From positions 1 to 64,000 of the forward strand of contig JAXMBS010000001.1 in NCBI GenBank assembly GCA_046349775.1: DNA of 64,000 nucleotides. The letters are read 5' to 3'. Source of the DNA: JAEUIG01 sp046349775. Its GTDB lineage: Bacteria > Planctomycetota > Planctomycetia > Planctomycetales > Planctomycetaceae. The notes under the pieces are model-generated. The model worked only from the letters and a program-made list of their open reading frames with translations, did not search any database and was not told the DNA's origin. Shown in pieces: positions 1-10,360 of the stretch. How positions within the stretch are numbered: the stretch's first letter is position 1; each line of letters opens with the position of its first letter. Both the position numbers and the translations under genes were made by a program.

Positions 1-48
1 ACGGTCGCCAGCCGGGGCAATGGTGGCAGTCAAGATGACCAACAGCAT
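1..48 (-). CDS. 5' end of a secreted-protein gene, cut by the window edge
   Basis: Reading leftwards off the edge from an ATG at 48, the first residues are MLLVILTATIAPAGDR. This looks like the hydrophobic core and cleavage region of a signal peptide; an in-frame GTG at 51 is an alternative start. Only 16 codons are visible, so no function can be given. It would be divergent from the FHA-GGDEF gene. Between 49 and 402 I see no convincing gene on either strand. Confidence 0.3.
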   Translation of the reverse strand, partial: MLLVILTATIAPAGDR

Positions 49-402
49 CACGCAGTGAAGCTTCTGCGGGATCGACGTCAGGGGGTAAAGGAACATGGGG
101 CAGGGCCGTTCAGGGAACAAGTTTCGCCCCTTCTCAAAGCGGGCCGGCCACTCCGGCTCGGGCGAGCAGGCGCGCCGATTGTAGGAAGCGTGCCGTCTGT
201 GAGGGCGAGTCCGCATGCCGTAGCATCACATCAGGCTGCTACGTTCGGCGCGATTCGTCCCAGTTTATGGGTTCGCAGCGGGAATTCCCATTCGGCCCGG
301 ACGACAGGCAGTAGTCTTCTCTGGGCACGGTCTGCGCCCAGCAATGGCGCGCCGTGGCCCGTCGGCTGTCCCCCGCCGGAACGAGATCGCAGTCTTGTGA
401 CC

Positions 403-1290
403 ATGACCAGCACAGCCACAGTTTTTCGCAGCGACGAGCTGGCCTCCATGATGCAGGCCACGCCCGCTACCAAAGCGTCGCTGGTGCAGATTTATCCTGC
501 GTCGGCAAACACGACGCTGGTGGACCTGCACGGACCGCGGATGACAATCGGCCGCGACGCACTCTGCGACATCGAGGTTACCGACGATTTCATTTCGCGC
601 GTCCACGCCCTGCTCGAATTGGGCGATCACGGCTGGCGGATCATCGATCGTGGCAGCCTGAACGGCACGTTCGTCAACGAAGTCAAAGTCACGGAGCAGG
701 CGCTGTTCCCTGGCGACCGCCTCCGCGTCGGCAATCACATCTACAAATTCCTCTCGGCCAACGACATCGAGGTGCAGTACCACGAGGCCGTCTACGAGAT
801 GATGACGTTCGACGCCCTAACCGGCACCCACAATCGCCGGTACTTCGAAGAGGGCTTCCGTCGCGAAGTGCTGCGATCGATCCGGCATGGCCGTACGCTG
901 GCCCTGCTGGTCATCGACGTCGATCACTTCAAGCAGGTCAACGATCAACTCGGTCACCTCGTCGGAGACGAGGTCCTTCGCTCACTCGGCGCACAATTCA
1001 AGCGCCGGACGCGCGGCGATGAAATGCTTGCCCGCTACGGCGGCGAGGAGTTCATGCTGGTGTTGAGCGAAGCTTCGCTGTCCGACGCGGTCCGCGTCGC
1101 GGAAGAACTGCGACAAGGGGCCTGTGATACGCCGGTGGAAACGTCGCGCGGACCCGTCCACGTGACGATCAGTATCGGCATCGCGCATTACGACGGCCGG
1201 TCGGAAATCACGAGCCAGCAACTGATTGATCGCGGCGACTCAAAGCTCTATGAGGCCAAGGGGACCGGCCGCAACCGCGTCTGCTGGTGA
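403..1290 (+). CDS. FHA-GGDEF protein, probable diguanylate cyclase
   Basis: This 295-residue cytoplasmic protein pairs a phosphothreonine-binding FHA domain (about residues 45-118; GRDALCDIEV, SRVHA and SLNGTFVN are the usual FHA landmarks) with a GGDEF domain (about 130-293). The active-site loop is GGEEF at 213-217 and the metal/substrate segment is DVDHFKQVNDQLGH, so c-di-GMP synthesis from GTP is expected. The inhibitory RxxD site, normally nine residues before the loop, reads RGDE (204-207), so product inhibition may be weakened. The ATG at 403 was chosen because the upstream extension to 55 is low-complexity and carries no domain. No membrane segment is seen. The FHA domain suggests that cyclase activity or location responds to a Ser/Thr kinase; kinases are encoded at 6853 and 35180, but that link is inference. 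Confidence 0.85.
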   Translation: MTSTATVFRSDELASMMQATPATKASLVQIYPASANTTLVDLHGPRMTIGRDALCDIEVTDDFISRVHALLELGDHGWRIIDRGSLNGTFVNEVKVTEQALFPGDRLRVGNHIYKFLSANDIEVQYHEAVYEMMTFDALTGTHNRRYFEEGFRREVLRSIRHGRTLALLVIDVDHFKQVNDQLGHLVGDEVLRSLGAQFKRRTRGDEMLARYGGEEFMLVLSEASLSDAVRVAEELRQGACDTPVETSRGPVHVTISIGIAHYDGRSEITSQQLIDRGDSKLYEAKGTGRNRVCW

Positions 1291-1313
1291 TTGAAAGTGC
1301 GCAATCGAATCTC

Positions 1314-1341
1314 AAGCCCACAGACTGCAGTCTGTGGGCTT
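1314..1341. repeat. 28-bp perfect palindrome after the FHA-GGDEF gene
   Basis: The 28 bases are identical to their own reverse complement; each 14-base arm reads AAGCCCACAGACTG and its complement. It begins 23 bases after the cyclase stop codon and precedes the probable MoxR start. There is no T-run, so it is not a classical intrinsic terminator, but it could stop or stabilise transcripts in either direction. It resembles other palindromic intergenic elements in this window in position, not in sequence. Confidence 0.75.
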
Positions 1342-1439
1342 TGGCGTTTGGGGCGCCCTCCCACTGCCGGCTGCCTCCGCCACCGCGTACAATCGGACGG
1401 TCCTTGAATCCTGAATCCCGGCCCCTGATTCCTGTACAC

Positions 1440-2490
<1,051 letters not shown>

Positions 2491-2543
2491 CGGCGCTCCG
2501 GGCAGCGCAGGCATGGCTCAAGCCGGAGGCCGCAAAGGCAAGA

Positions 2544-3485
2544 TCAGATTCCAGTCGGAGCGATGCGCCGGCCGCGCCCGCCGGCGCGCTGGCGACTGGA
2601 CAGAAACTCCCGCAACGGACTCTCCAGCGGCGTGTCCGTGCTCACACGATACAGTGCGACGCCCCGTGCGACGGCAATCGCCGCCAGTTCCTCGAGATGC
2701 CGCTGCATGCGTTGCCGGTAGGGCGCGCCCGCCGCTGCCGGCTCGACGAACACCTCGCGGCCGGTCTCCATGTCGCGGAATAACGTTGGTTCGTCGAAGT
2801 CGAACGACAGTTCGGCCGGATCGAGCACCTGGAACGCGACCACATCGTGCCCGCGGGCTTGCAGGTACATGAACCGCGTCGCCAGAGCGTCGAGCGGTGT
2901 GAGAAAGTCGGAAATCAACACCAGCAACCCGCGTTTGTGGACGCGCTGCGCAACCTGTTCGAGGGCGTCGGCGATCCGCGTGGCGCGGCCGGCCGGCGGA
3001 TGTTCCAGCGCATGGACGATCCGCCGGAACTGCCCGGCGCGATGCCGTGCGGGGATGAAGGCGTCGATTTCCTCATCGACGAGCACCAGACCGATTGCGT
3101 CCCGCTGCGTGTGCAGGAAATAGGCCAGCGTGGCCGCCAGCGTTTTGGCGTATTCGGCCTTTGTGTGCGGCAGCGTGCCGAACGCCATCGACCGGCTGTT
3201 GTCGACGACGACATGGCACCGGAGGTTGGTCTCGTCCTCATACTGCTTGACGAAATATCGGTCACTGCGGGCATACAGCCGCCAGTCCAGCCGTCGCGGA
3301 TCGTCCCCCGGCACGTACTGCCGGTACTCGGTGAATTCGACCGAGAACCCGTGGAATGGCGACCGATGCAGACCGGCGAAGAAACCCTCGACGACGGCGC
3401 GCGCCCGCAACTCCAGCGAGGCGATCTGCAGCAGCGCGACCGGATCGATGTACGACGGCGGGGGGTAGGAGGTCGTGGTGGGCAC
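2544..3485 (-). CDS. DUF58 domain protein
   Basis: This 313-residue protein has the DUF58 signature region YVPGDDPRRLDWRLYARSD followed by a VWA-like start, VVVDNSRSMAFG, with a MIDAS-type DxSxS-like motif. DUF58 proteins are thought to work with MoxR ATPases in maturation or stress functions of the cell envelope. No signal peptide or membrane helix is obvious, so it should be cytoplasmic. It lies 8 bp downstream of the secreted unknown at 3494-4464, on the same strand, and is probably co-transcribed with it. It faces the MoxR gene tail to tail instead of following it, which is the reverse of the usual order. The family call is secure; the biological role is not. Confidence 0.88.
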   Translation of the reverse strand: MPTTTSYPPPSYIDPVALLQIASLELRARAVVEGFFAGLHRSPFHGFSVEFTEYRQYVPGDDPRRLDWRLYARSDRYFVKQYEDETNLRCHVVVDNSRSMAFGTLPHTKAEYAKTLAATLAYFLHTQRDAIGLVLVDEEIDAFIPARHRAGQFRRIVHALEHPPAGRATRIADALEQVAQRVHKRGLLVLISDFLTPLDALATRFMYLQARGHDVVAFQVLDPAELSFDFDEPTLFRDMETGREVFVEPAAAGAPYRQRMQRHLEELAAIAVARGVALYRVSTDTPLESPLREFLSSRQRAGGRGRRIAPTGI

Positions 3486-3493
3486 TGGGGAGC

Positions 3494-4464
3494 TTACTCC
3501 ACGGCCACGACGATCCGCGCCTCGGAACCTTCGCTGCGCGCCGTCGCACTGAAGCCGAACAGCGCACCCGCCGGCGCCGCCACGCGCTCCGACGCAATCG
3601 AGGCGCCGTCATGCCGGACCTCAATGCGGAAAGCATCGCGCGGAGTTCGATCGTCCACTCATATACGGTGTCCAGTTCCAGATCGTTCAGTGGCACCGCC
3701 GGCGTCAACTTGGTCTTGTTGGCCACGACGATCGAGTAATCGGCGCCGGCCTCCATGACGCCGATCATCAAATAACCCCGGTACAGCTTGGGTCCATCTT
3801 TGGCCAGATTAAAGAGGACGGCTTTCCCAACGTCACTACAGGATGTCCCGTCGATGTTGGCGGAATCGCTCCGCTTGGTCCCCGAGATGACGAACGCAGG
3901 ATCACGGAATTCGACGAACAACTCGTCCGGAATCTTCGTCGCCGTGGCTGACAGGATCAGGGCCGGCTCCAGTGCGACCCGCCGCACGTCGTATGGCTTC
4001 GGTTTGAGGACTTCAAATCCGGTCGGAACGTAGCGGCCTTCGTTGAACGACTCCAATTCGTGCTGGTACTCGGCCGCTTCGGCATCTTTCTTGATGAACT
4101 TGGCTTCGTCGATGATCTGCTGGTAAACCGCGGCCAATGTCTTGCGGCACTCGGCGTCGGCATTGATATTCGCATCCACGGCCGCGACGAGTTCCGGCGC
4201 GGCGCCATCAGACTCGTAGGCACGATATTCTGCCGCAGAGATATCGCCGAGCAACCAGGCGCCGCGAAGCGTGCGGAGCTGGAGCGCTGCAGCCGAATCT
4301 CCGGCCTGAGCCTGAGCATCGATCGCCTGCAGATACACGCCGCGGGCTGCGGCGGACTGCTTGAGGTATTCGGCTTTGGCGGCCAGCAGGACCGCCGGAC
4401 GGTCGGCCCCGAAGACCGGAGCGATCGACAACACGCCGTACAGAAAGATGAGAAACCGCGCCAT
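3494..4464 (-). CDS. Secreted protein of unknown function (one frameshift near 3640)
   Basis: The product starts with a signal peptide (MARFLIFLYGVLSIAPVFGA) and then has an alpha-helical region rich in Ala, Glu and Lys, followed by a beta-rich C-terminal half. I do not recognise the family. The frame is lost after TIELR. Shifting frame at about 3638-3642 gives a sensible ending, DAFRIEVRHDGASI up to IVVAVE, with a stop at 3494-3496, only 8 bp before the DUF58 start. This new ending fits the preceding beta-rich sequence, so a small indel is the best explanation. The repaired protein is about 323 residues. It is divergent from the DUF4838-like gene, with about 170 bp between them. Confidence 0.65.
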
Positions 4465-4632
4465 GGCATCAGATCTCCGTGAGAAAAGAGGATCGAAACC
4501 AGCGCCTCAAAACGTCGAGTGTCCGCGACACTGCTGTTAAAGTATGCGTATGTCCAGGCTGAGGATGCAAGCGGCAGCGAACGAATTCGCTGCCGCATCA
4601 GTAAATGCTCATTGGATCGACCGGGGTGACCG

Positions 4633-5691
4633 ATGCGGCGACGGCGTTGGTTGCAGCTGACTGCAGTCGCGGCGGCGCGAGCGCTGACAGAGCGTGCCGC
4701 TGCGAATGACGAAGCCATCCCGCTGTTCGCCACGCGGGGCATTGTGCTGTTGCCGCCGGATCTTGTCGACGTCGACTGGCCGCAGATGGCCCACGCCGCG
4801 AACCTGACGACGATCGGCGTGCATGGCGGACCGAGCGGCGTCGCTGAATTCGTACGCAGCGAACCCGGCGTCCGATTCCTCGAAAAATGTCGCGCCCTGC
4901 AGTTGGAGGTCGAGTACGAGCTGCACGCAATGCATGATCTGCTGCCCAGCGCGCTTTTCGAAAAACATCCGGACATGTTCCGGATGAACGAACGGGGGGA
5001 CCGCGTTGCGGATGCGAACTGCTGCCCGGCCTCCCGCGCCGGGCTGGAAGTGATCTGCGCGAATGCCGGCAAATTTGCCGAGATCCTGCGGCCGACGACG
5101 CATCGGTACTTCTACTGGCCGGATGACGTGGCGCCGACCTGCCGGTGCCCGGAGTGCCGCCAGTATTCTGATAGCGAACAGGCGGTAATCGTCGAAAACG
5201 CGATGCTGGCGGCCCTGAGGAAAGTCGACCCGCAGGCGAACCTCTCGCACCTGGCGTATGTCAGCACTCTGGCTGCTCCGCAACAGGTGCGGCCGGATCC
5301 TGGTCTGTTCCTGGAGTTTGCTCCAATTGAGCGATCATGGGCGCATCCGCTGGCGAACAAAGAGATCATCGGCCGGACCGGCGCCGGACGAAAACCGACC
5401 TCGCACGGACAGACACTGGAACTGCTTGACGGAAACCTCGGGGTGTTCCCGCGCGATACGGCGCAGGTGCTCGAATACTGGATCGATGCGTCGCTGCACA
5501 GCCAATGGAAGCGCCCGGCCGTGCAGGTTCCCTGGAACGCCGACGTCCTACGGTCGGATCTCAAGACGTACGCGGAGCGTGACATTCGGAACATCACGTC
5601 ATTCGCGGCGTGGATCGATGGTGACTACATCCGGCGGTTTGGCGCGCCGGACTTCATCGCGGAGTATGGTGCGGCGCTGCGTGATGCGTAA
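4633..5691 (+). CDS. DUF4838-like secreted protein
   Basis: The 352-residue product begins with an RR-type leader (MRRRRWLQLTAVAAARA) that resembles a Tat signal. The middle contains HPDMFRMNERGDR, then YFYWPDDVAPTCRCPECRQY. This is the pattern of DUF4838, a barrel-like domain found beside glycoside hydrolases in Planctomycetota and Bacteroidota. The Cys-x-Cys-x2-Cys motif and the preceding Trp-Pro-Asp-Asp are the most distinctive residues. A role in degrading complex carbohydrate is suggested by family context only; no catalytic residue can be assigned from this sequence. It stands alone, with a divergent unknown upstream and a methyltransferase gene 114 bp downstream. Confidence 0.65.
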   Translation: MRRRRWLQLTAVAAARALTERAAANDEAIPLFATRGIVLLPPDLVDVDWPQMAHAANLTTIGVHGGPSGVAEFVRSEPGVRFLEKCRALQLEVEYELHAMHDLLPSALFEKHPDMFRMNERGDRVADANCCPASRAGLEVICANAGKFAEILRPTTHRYFYWPDDVAPTCRCPECRQYSDSEQAVIVENAMLAALRKVDPQANLSHLAYVSTLAAPQQVRPDPGLFLEFAPIERSWAHPLANKEIIGRTGAGRKPTSHGQTLELLDGNLGVFPRDTAQVLEYWIDASLHSQWKRPAVQVPWNADVLRSDLKTYAERDIRNITSFAAWIDGDYIRRFGAPDFIAEYGAALRDA

Positions 5692-5805
5692 GGCAAAATG
5701 TCCGCGTTTGCCTGCGATGTCAGGACGACGACCGATTGTAACCCGTTGCTCGTGAGTCGAACCAACTTCGTGCAAGCGCGGACGCTTGCCGTACGAGGAT
5801 GAATC

Positions 5806-6530
5806 ATGGCCGAATATCGCTGGAATCAGCAGGAGGTCGCCGCCGGCTATGACGCGTCGGCGCCGATCGTGCATCCGTACTACACCGCCGTCCAGGACGC
5901 AGTGATGGCGGCGATTCCGGACAGCCTGACTATCGTCGACGCGGGCGGCGGGTCCGGTCAGTTGCTGGAGAGGTGCCTGGAGCGGCTGGCCGGACTGTCG
6001 CGCGTGCTCGTCGACCAATCGGCGCCCATTCCTGCAACTGGCACGCGAAAAGCTGGCCCGCTTCGGCGACCGAGTCGCCTTTCATGAGTTGCGCTCCAGG
6101 ACGATTGGGAGCGCGCCATCCCGTTTCCACCCTGCGCCCATCGTCAGTACGTCAGCCATTCACCATCTGGAGCCGGCGGAAAAGCGCGCCCTGTACGCGC
6201 GCTGTGCGTCTATTGTCGCCTGGGGGCGTGCTCGTCAACGGCGATGAGGTCCGGCCGGCCGACGACGCCGAGTATCGCGCCGTCGTCGAAAAGTGGGCTG
6301 CCCGCATGCAGCATCTGGAAGGGCGCGCGGCGTGCCGGCGCCGATGGCAGACGCCCTGCTCAAATGGCGGCGAAACGTCGAGCAGTTCGGCGGCCCGCGC
6401 GTCGGCGGCGACGATTGTCACGAAACGCTCGCTGTGCAGCTCGCCTATTTCCGGGACGCAGGCCTGGTCGACGTCCGGGTCGGCTGGGCGCGAACTGTGG
6501 GCCGTCCTGATCGGCAGGAAGCCAGCTTGA
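5806..6530 (+). CDS. Class I SAM methyltransferase, broken by several frameshifts
   Basis: Pieces of one methyltransferase can be read in all three forward frames in the right order. The first is TIVDAGGGSGQLLERC (SAM-binding motif I), then FLQLAREKLARFGDRVAFHE, then APIVSTSAIHHLEPAEKRAL (motif IV region), then GGVLVNGDEVRPADDAEY, then a helical tail, ending at 6528-6530. At least four frame changes are needed, near 6027, 6100-6220, 6330 and 6490. The order and completeness suggest a gene of about 240 residues damaged by recent indels or by sequence errors, not an old remnant. The substrate is unknown. Confidence 0.6.
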
Positions 6531-6599
6531 AGGATTCAGGGACGGTCGAAATCCGGACCGGATGCCGCGGGGTTGCGAGTCGCACTGGTGGAGCCGGTG

Positions 6600-6875
6600 T
6601 TACGAGAGCACTGTCGCTCTGCGCAGCCGGCATGCCCGGCATAACCGGTCGGTGACCACTTTCAGGTCAATTTGATCGCGGTTGAACCCGGGCTCGGCGG
6701 CCTCGGTGTTCACGAAAAGAAACGTGAATTCCCCGTCCCGACCGCCGCCGCGCACTAGGCTTTGGCGCACGTCAAAGCGACGCTCGTCGCCGGATTCGTT
6801 GCGTCGGCGCTTGTGCCACCCCTCGGCCAGTTTAAAGCGGAAGGCAGTCCGCGTGTCCGTCAATTGGGCTACCAT
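6600..6875 (-). CDS. Possible small protein, divergent from the HDOD kinase
   Basis: A 91-codon open frame from an ATG at 6875 contains a plausible beta-strand-rich segment (GEFTFLFVNTEAAEPGFN, then DQIDLKVV). I recognise no family. Its start would overlap the proposed kinase start at 6853 by about 20 bp, which counts against both starts being used as written. Either this is a small gene, or the stretch is untranslated. The forward strand here has no better candidate. Confidence 0.25.
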   Translation of the reverse strand: MVAQLTDTRTAFRFKLAEGWHKRRRNESGDERRFDVRQSLVRGGGRDGEFTFLFVNTEAAEPGFNRDQIDLKVVTDRLCRACRLRRATVLS

Positions 6876-8777
6876 TTGTGAGGAATGGAAGGGCGCGGGA
6901 GCGGCCGCTCTGCCCGAGCGGATGCAGTTCCCGATGATGCCCCACTCGGTCGTCGAATTCTCGCATCTGTCCGAGAAGAAAAGCGTCACGACCGAGGAGC
7001 TGGCCGCCGTCATCGAACGCGATTCCGCGCTCGTCGTCGAAGTCCTGCGTTACGTGAACTCGGCCATCGTCGGGCTCCGCTGGAAGGTCCAGTCGGTGGC
7101 GCGTGCGATGGCCGCCATCGGCATCCGTCGGACCCGCACGCTGCTGCTCACGGCCGCCCTCCAGCAGGTGCTCAAAGGGGCGACGTCGAAGTTCATTCAT
7201 CCGCTGCGATTTCAGCGCGACAACGCCGAACGGTCGCTGTTCGCCGGTGAAACCGCACGGCTGATCGGCGGCGATGCGGAAACCGCCCGCACGGCCGGCC
7301 TGTTGCAGGATCTGCTCCTGCCGATGCTGACCGACGCGTACACCGAGACGTACCGCAAGTTCGACCCCAAGCACATCGGACTTGTCGAATTTGAACGCCA
7401 GCACTTCGGCTGGGACCACGCCGCATTGCTCGCCAAGCTGATGTGCGACTGGGGTTTCCCCGAGGAGCTCGTCGCCTGCGTCGGCCTGCATCACGCGGGC
7501 GAACGCGTCCTCGACGACGCGGAACTTGCCCGCACGTCCTGTGGCGCAACGGCCGTCGCTTCATTGCTGCCGGACGCCATGCAGCAGTCATTCAACGGCA
7601 TCGACCGGCTGCTCACCCTGCAGGACCGGTATCCGGAATTCGTCTGGATGGAGGTCGCCGCGCGGGTCGACACGATGGCCGGAGAGGCCGGCGACATCTA
7701 TGGCGGTCGCACCGAACTGTGTGGACGTCTCGAAAAAATGGCGCTCGCCAGGTTGCGACGGGCGCGGCTGGAAGCGGCGCTGCTCGATCACCAGGTCGGC
7801 AATTATGCGATCGAGGAAAAGATCGGCGAAGGGGGCATGGGGGTCGTGTACAAGGCGCGGCACTGCTTGCTGAAGCGTCCGGCCGCCGTCAAGCTCCTGC
7901 AGTCCACCTCCTTCGACCGGGCCGCCGTGCAGCGGTTCGAGTCGGAGGTCCAGCTCACCTGCCAACTCACCAGTCCGCATACGGTCGCCGTGTACGATTA
8001 CGGCGTCACCCCGCAGGGTTTGCTCTATTATGCCATGGAGCACATCGAGGGGCTCACGCTCAGCAACTTGGTGAACCGGTTCGGCCCGCTTTCCGACGGG
8101 CGCACGATCCACCTGCTCATTCAGGCGTGCCGCTCCCTGCAGGAAGCCCACGACTGCGGCCTGATCCATCGGGACATCAAGCCCGACAACATCATGCTCA
8201 CGCGTCGCGGCGGCGTCTGCGATGTCGTGAAAGTGCTCGACTTTGGTCTCGCCTGCACCATGGATGGCAAGCACCAGGGCGTCTGCGGCACGCCAGCGTT
8301 CCTGGCCCCCGAAGCGATCATGTCCCAGAAGCAGCCGACGCCCGCCGCGACATCTACGCCCTCGGCGCCGTCGGCTACTTCCTGCTCACAGGTTCCCACC
8401 TGTTCGACGCCCGCGAAACGCCGGAAGTCCTCCGCGCGCAGGTGCGCACCGTGCCGCCTCCTCTGTCGAAACGCAGCGATCGGCCGATCGATGCCGCGCT
8501 CGAAGCTGCGATCATGTCGTGCCTGGCGAAGGACCCCAATCTGCGTCCGGCCTCGGCCACGCGGTTTGCCGAGCTCCTCGCCCGCTGCCCAAGCGCCGCG
8601 CAGTGGAGCGACAAGCACGCCACCGATTGGTGGGACAGCGTCGGCCCTTCCAGCGGGACGGACGGCAATACCCGCACGAATCTCTCCAACAAACTCAACG
8701 AGGCGTTCGCCACGGCGGCGACACAAGTCGGCATCGGCGAGGCACCGAAAGAAGCACTGGCTGAATGCAGCCCGTGA
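6853..8777 (+). CDS. HDOD domain-Ser/Thr protein kinase fusion (one frameshift near 8337)
   Basis: The N-terminal part (about residues 25-225) is an HDOD domain, a catalytically silent relative of HD phosphohydrolases used in signalling, starting at FPMMPHSVVEFSHLS. A eukaryotic-type kinase begins at about 318. It has the glycine loop GEGGMGVVYKA, catalytic Lys347 in AAVKLLQ, HRDIKPDN at 439-446, DFG at 463-465 and GTPAFLAPE. After MSQKQP the frame is lost. Adding one G near 8337 restores DARRDIYALGAVGYFLLTGS and the end of the kinase, giving about 641 residues. No membrane helix is seen, so it is probably cytoplasmic. The GTG at 6853 is preferred because the reading upstream to 6682 is arginine-rich and unlike the domain. 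Kinase activity is expected; targets are unknown. Confidence 0.85.
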
Positions 8778-9013
8778 GACGTGCCACTGCTTGACCCGCC
8801 GATTGTCAGCGTCGTCACTGCTCCAGCGCGAATTTGGCCGAGCGAGTAGTGGCGATGAGGATTGGGGCGCCGCTCGTGCCCGTCCGAATCAATCGCGCGC
8901 ACGTCCGCAACCGGATTTGTCTCAGCGGCTTCGCTTCCCGACCCCTCCCGCTTAGAATCGCTCCCGCTGCGCTCGGCAGCCGCGGTACACAGCTTTGAGC
9001 ACGGGAGCTGACG

Positions 9014-10294
9014 ATGAGCGGGCGGAACTGGATCGGCGTAGTAACGACGCTCGGCAGTGTCATTCTTGCAGCGGGATCCGGCAGGACCGACGACTGGCCG
9101 CAATGGCGCGGCTTGCACCGGGACGGCGTCTCGCACGAACACGGTCGACTCGCCGACTGGACCCGGCATCCGCCAAAGCTCGAGTGGAACGTCGCAGGGA
9201 TGGGCCGGGGCTATGCCAGTGTGTCTATCGCCGACGGCCGGCTCTACACGACGGGCAACTTTGACAACGGACAGGGGGTCGTCTGCGTCGATGCCCGTTC
9301 CGGCGTGCAGCTCTGGCGTCGGACCGTTACCAGCGACAGTCCGCAGCACAGCTATCCCGGTTCGCGCTGCACACCGACGATCGACGGCGACCGGCTCTAT
9401 GCCATCACGTCCGACGGCCGGATCGCCTGTTTGAAGACCGATGACGGCGAGGTCGTCTGGTCGCAGGACTTCCAGCAGTGGGGTGGCAAAATGATGTCCG
9501 GCTGGGGGTACTCGGAATCTCCGCTGGTGGACGGCGACCGCGTGATCTGCACCCCCGGCGGTCCCGGCGCAATGCTGGTTGCGCTCGATAAGCGGACCGG
9601 CAACGTCGTCTGGAAATCGGATGTTCCTGACTTTAACCCCGGCAAGTCGGGCGCCGGGTACTCGTCGATCGTCATTTCTCAGGGCGGCGGCGTGAAGCAA
9701 TATGTCACGCTGATCGGGGCGGGGGCGGTTGGGGTGCGGGCCGACGACGGCAAGTTCCTGTGGGGCTATGCCCGGATCGCAAACAAGACAGCCAATATCT
9801 CCACTCCGCTGGTGGGAGGAGATCATGTATTTGTGTCGACTGGCTATCAAACGGGAGCGGCACTGCTCAAGTTGGTGCCGAAGGATGGCGGCGTCGAAGC
9901 CAAGGAAGAGTATTTCCTCGATTCGAAGACATTTCAGAACCAGCACGGCCAGATGGTGCTCATCGACGGCCACGTCTATGCCGGTAACCAGCACCGCAAC
10001 GGCTTCCCCATCTGCGTGGAACTGGCGAGCGGGAAAGTCGCCTGGGGAGGAACTGAACGAGGACCGGGGACAGGCTCAGCGGCCATCAACGCCGCGGGCG
10101 GACACGTGATCTTCCGCTATCAGGACGGCGTGGTGGCGCTCATCGAAGCCACCCCGTCCGGCTACCACCTCCACGGCACGCTCACGCCCGAGTTCCAGGA
10201 AGCGGAAAGCTGGGCGCAGCCGGTCGTCGTGGACGGCAAGCTGTATCTGCGCGAGCAGGACCAGTTGATGTGCTACCGGCTGAGCGTGGAGTGA
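9014..10294 (+). CDS. Secreted PQQ-like beta-propeller protein
   Basis: This 426-residue protein has a signal peptide (GVVTTLGSVILAAGSG) followed by DDWPQWRG, the typical opening of planctomycete PQQ-type repeat proteins. Propeller blades are visible as repeated GxxxW strands: GVQLWRRT, GEVVWSQD, GNVVWKSD, GKFLWGY and GKVAWGG. No quinoprotein dehydrogenase active-site motif is recognisable, so a scaffold or binding role outside the cytoplasm is more likely than a redox enzyme. A purine-rich GGGAG lies just upstream of the ATG. A strong hairpin follows the stop codon. A second member of this family is at 18544-19809. Confidence 0.85.
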   Translation: MSGRNWIGVVTTLGSVILAAGSGRTDDWPQWRGLHRDGVSHEHGRLADWTRHPPKLEWNVAGMGRGYASVSIADGRLYTTGNFDNGQGVVCVDARSGVQLWRRTVTSDSPQHSYPGSRCTPTIDGDRLYAITSDGRIACLKTDDGEVVWSQDFQQWGGKMMSGWGYSESPLVDGDRVICTPGGPGAMLVALDKRTGNVVWKSDVPDFNPGKSGAGYSSIVISQGGGVKQYVTLIGAGAVGVRADDGKFLWGYARIANKTANISTPLVGGDHVFVSTGYQTGAALLKLVPKDGGVEAKEEYFLDSKTFQNQHGQMVLIDGHVYAGNQHRNGFPICVELASGKVAWGGTERGPGTGSAAINAAGGHVIFRYQDGVVALIEATPSGYHLHGTLTPEFQEAESWAQPVVVDGKLYLREQDQLMCYRLSVE

Positions 10295-10305
10295 CCAACT
10301 TCAAT

Positions 10306-10330
10306 AGCCACGGGGATCAGCCCCGTGGCT
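10306..10330 (+). terminator. Hairpin after the PQQ-like gene
   Basis: A perfect 10-bp stem (AGCCACGGGG and its complement) with a 5-base loop lies 11 bp after the stop at 10294 and before the convergent SDR gene. There is no T-run. It may end transcripts from both sides or simply protect 3' ends. It fits the window's habit of placing palindromes between convergent genes. Confidence 0.6.
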
Positions 10331-10360
10331 CGAATGACGCGTATCACAAATTGATTCGCG

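Noticed and set aside
55..402. N-terminal extension of the FHA-GGDEF protein
   Set aside because: The frame is open, but the 116 extra residues are Arg/Ser/Pro-rich without any feature, and a good ATG precedes the FHA domain.
8375..9994. 539-codon open frame on the minus strand
   Set aside because: Antisense to the kinase end and the first PQQ-like gene; composition is that of a shadow frame.
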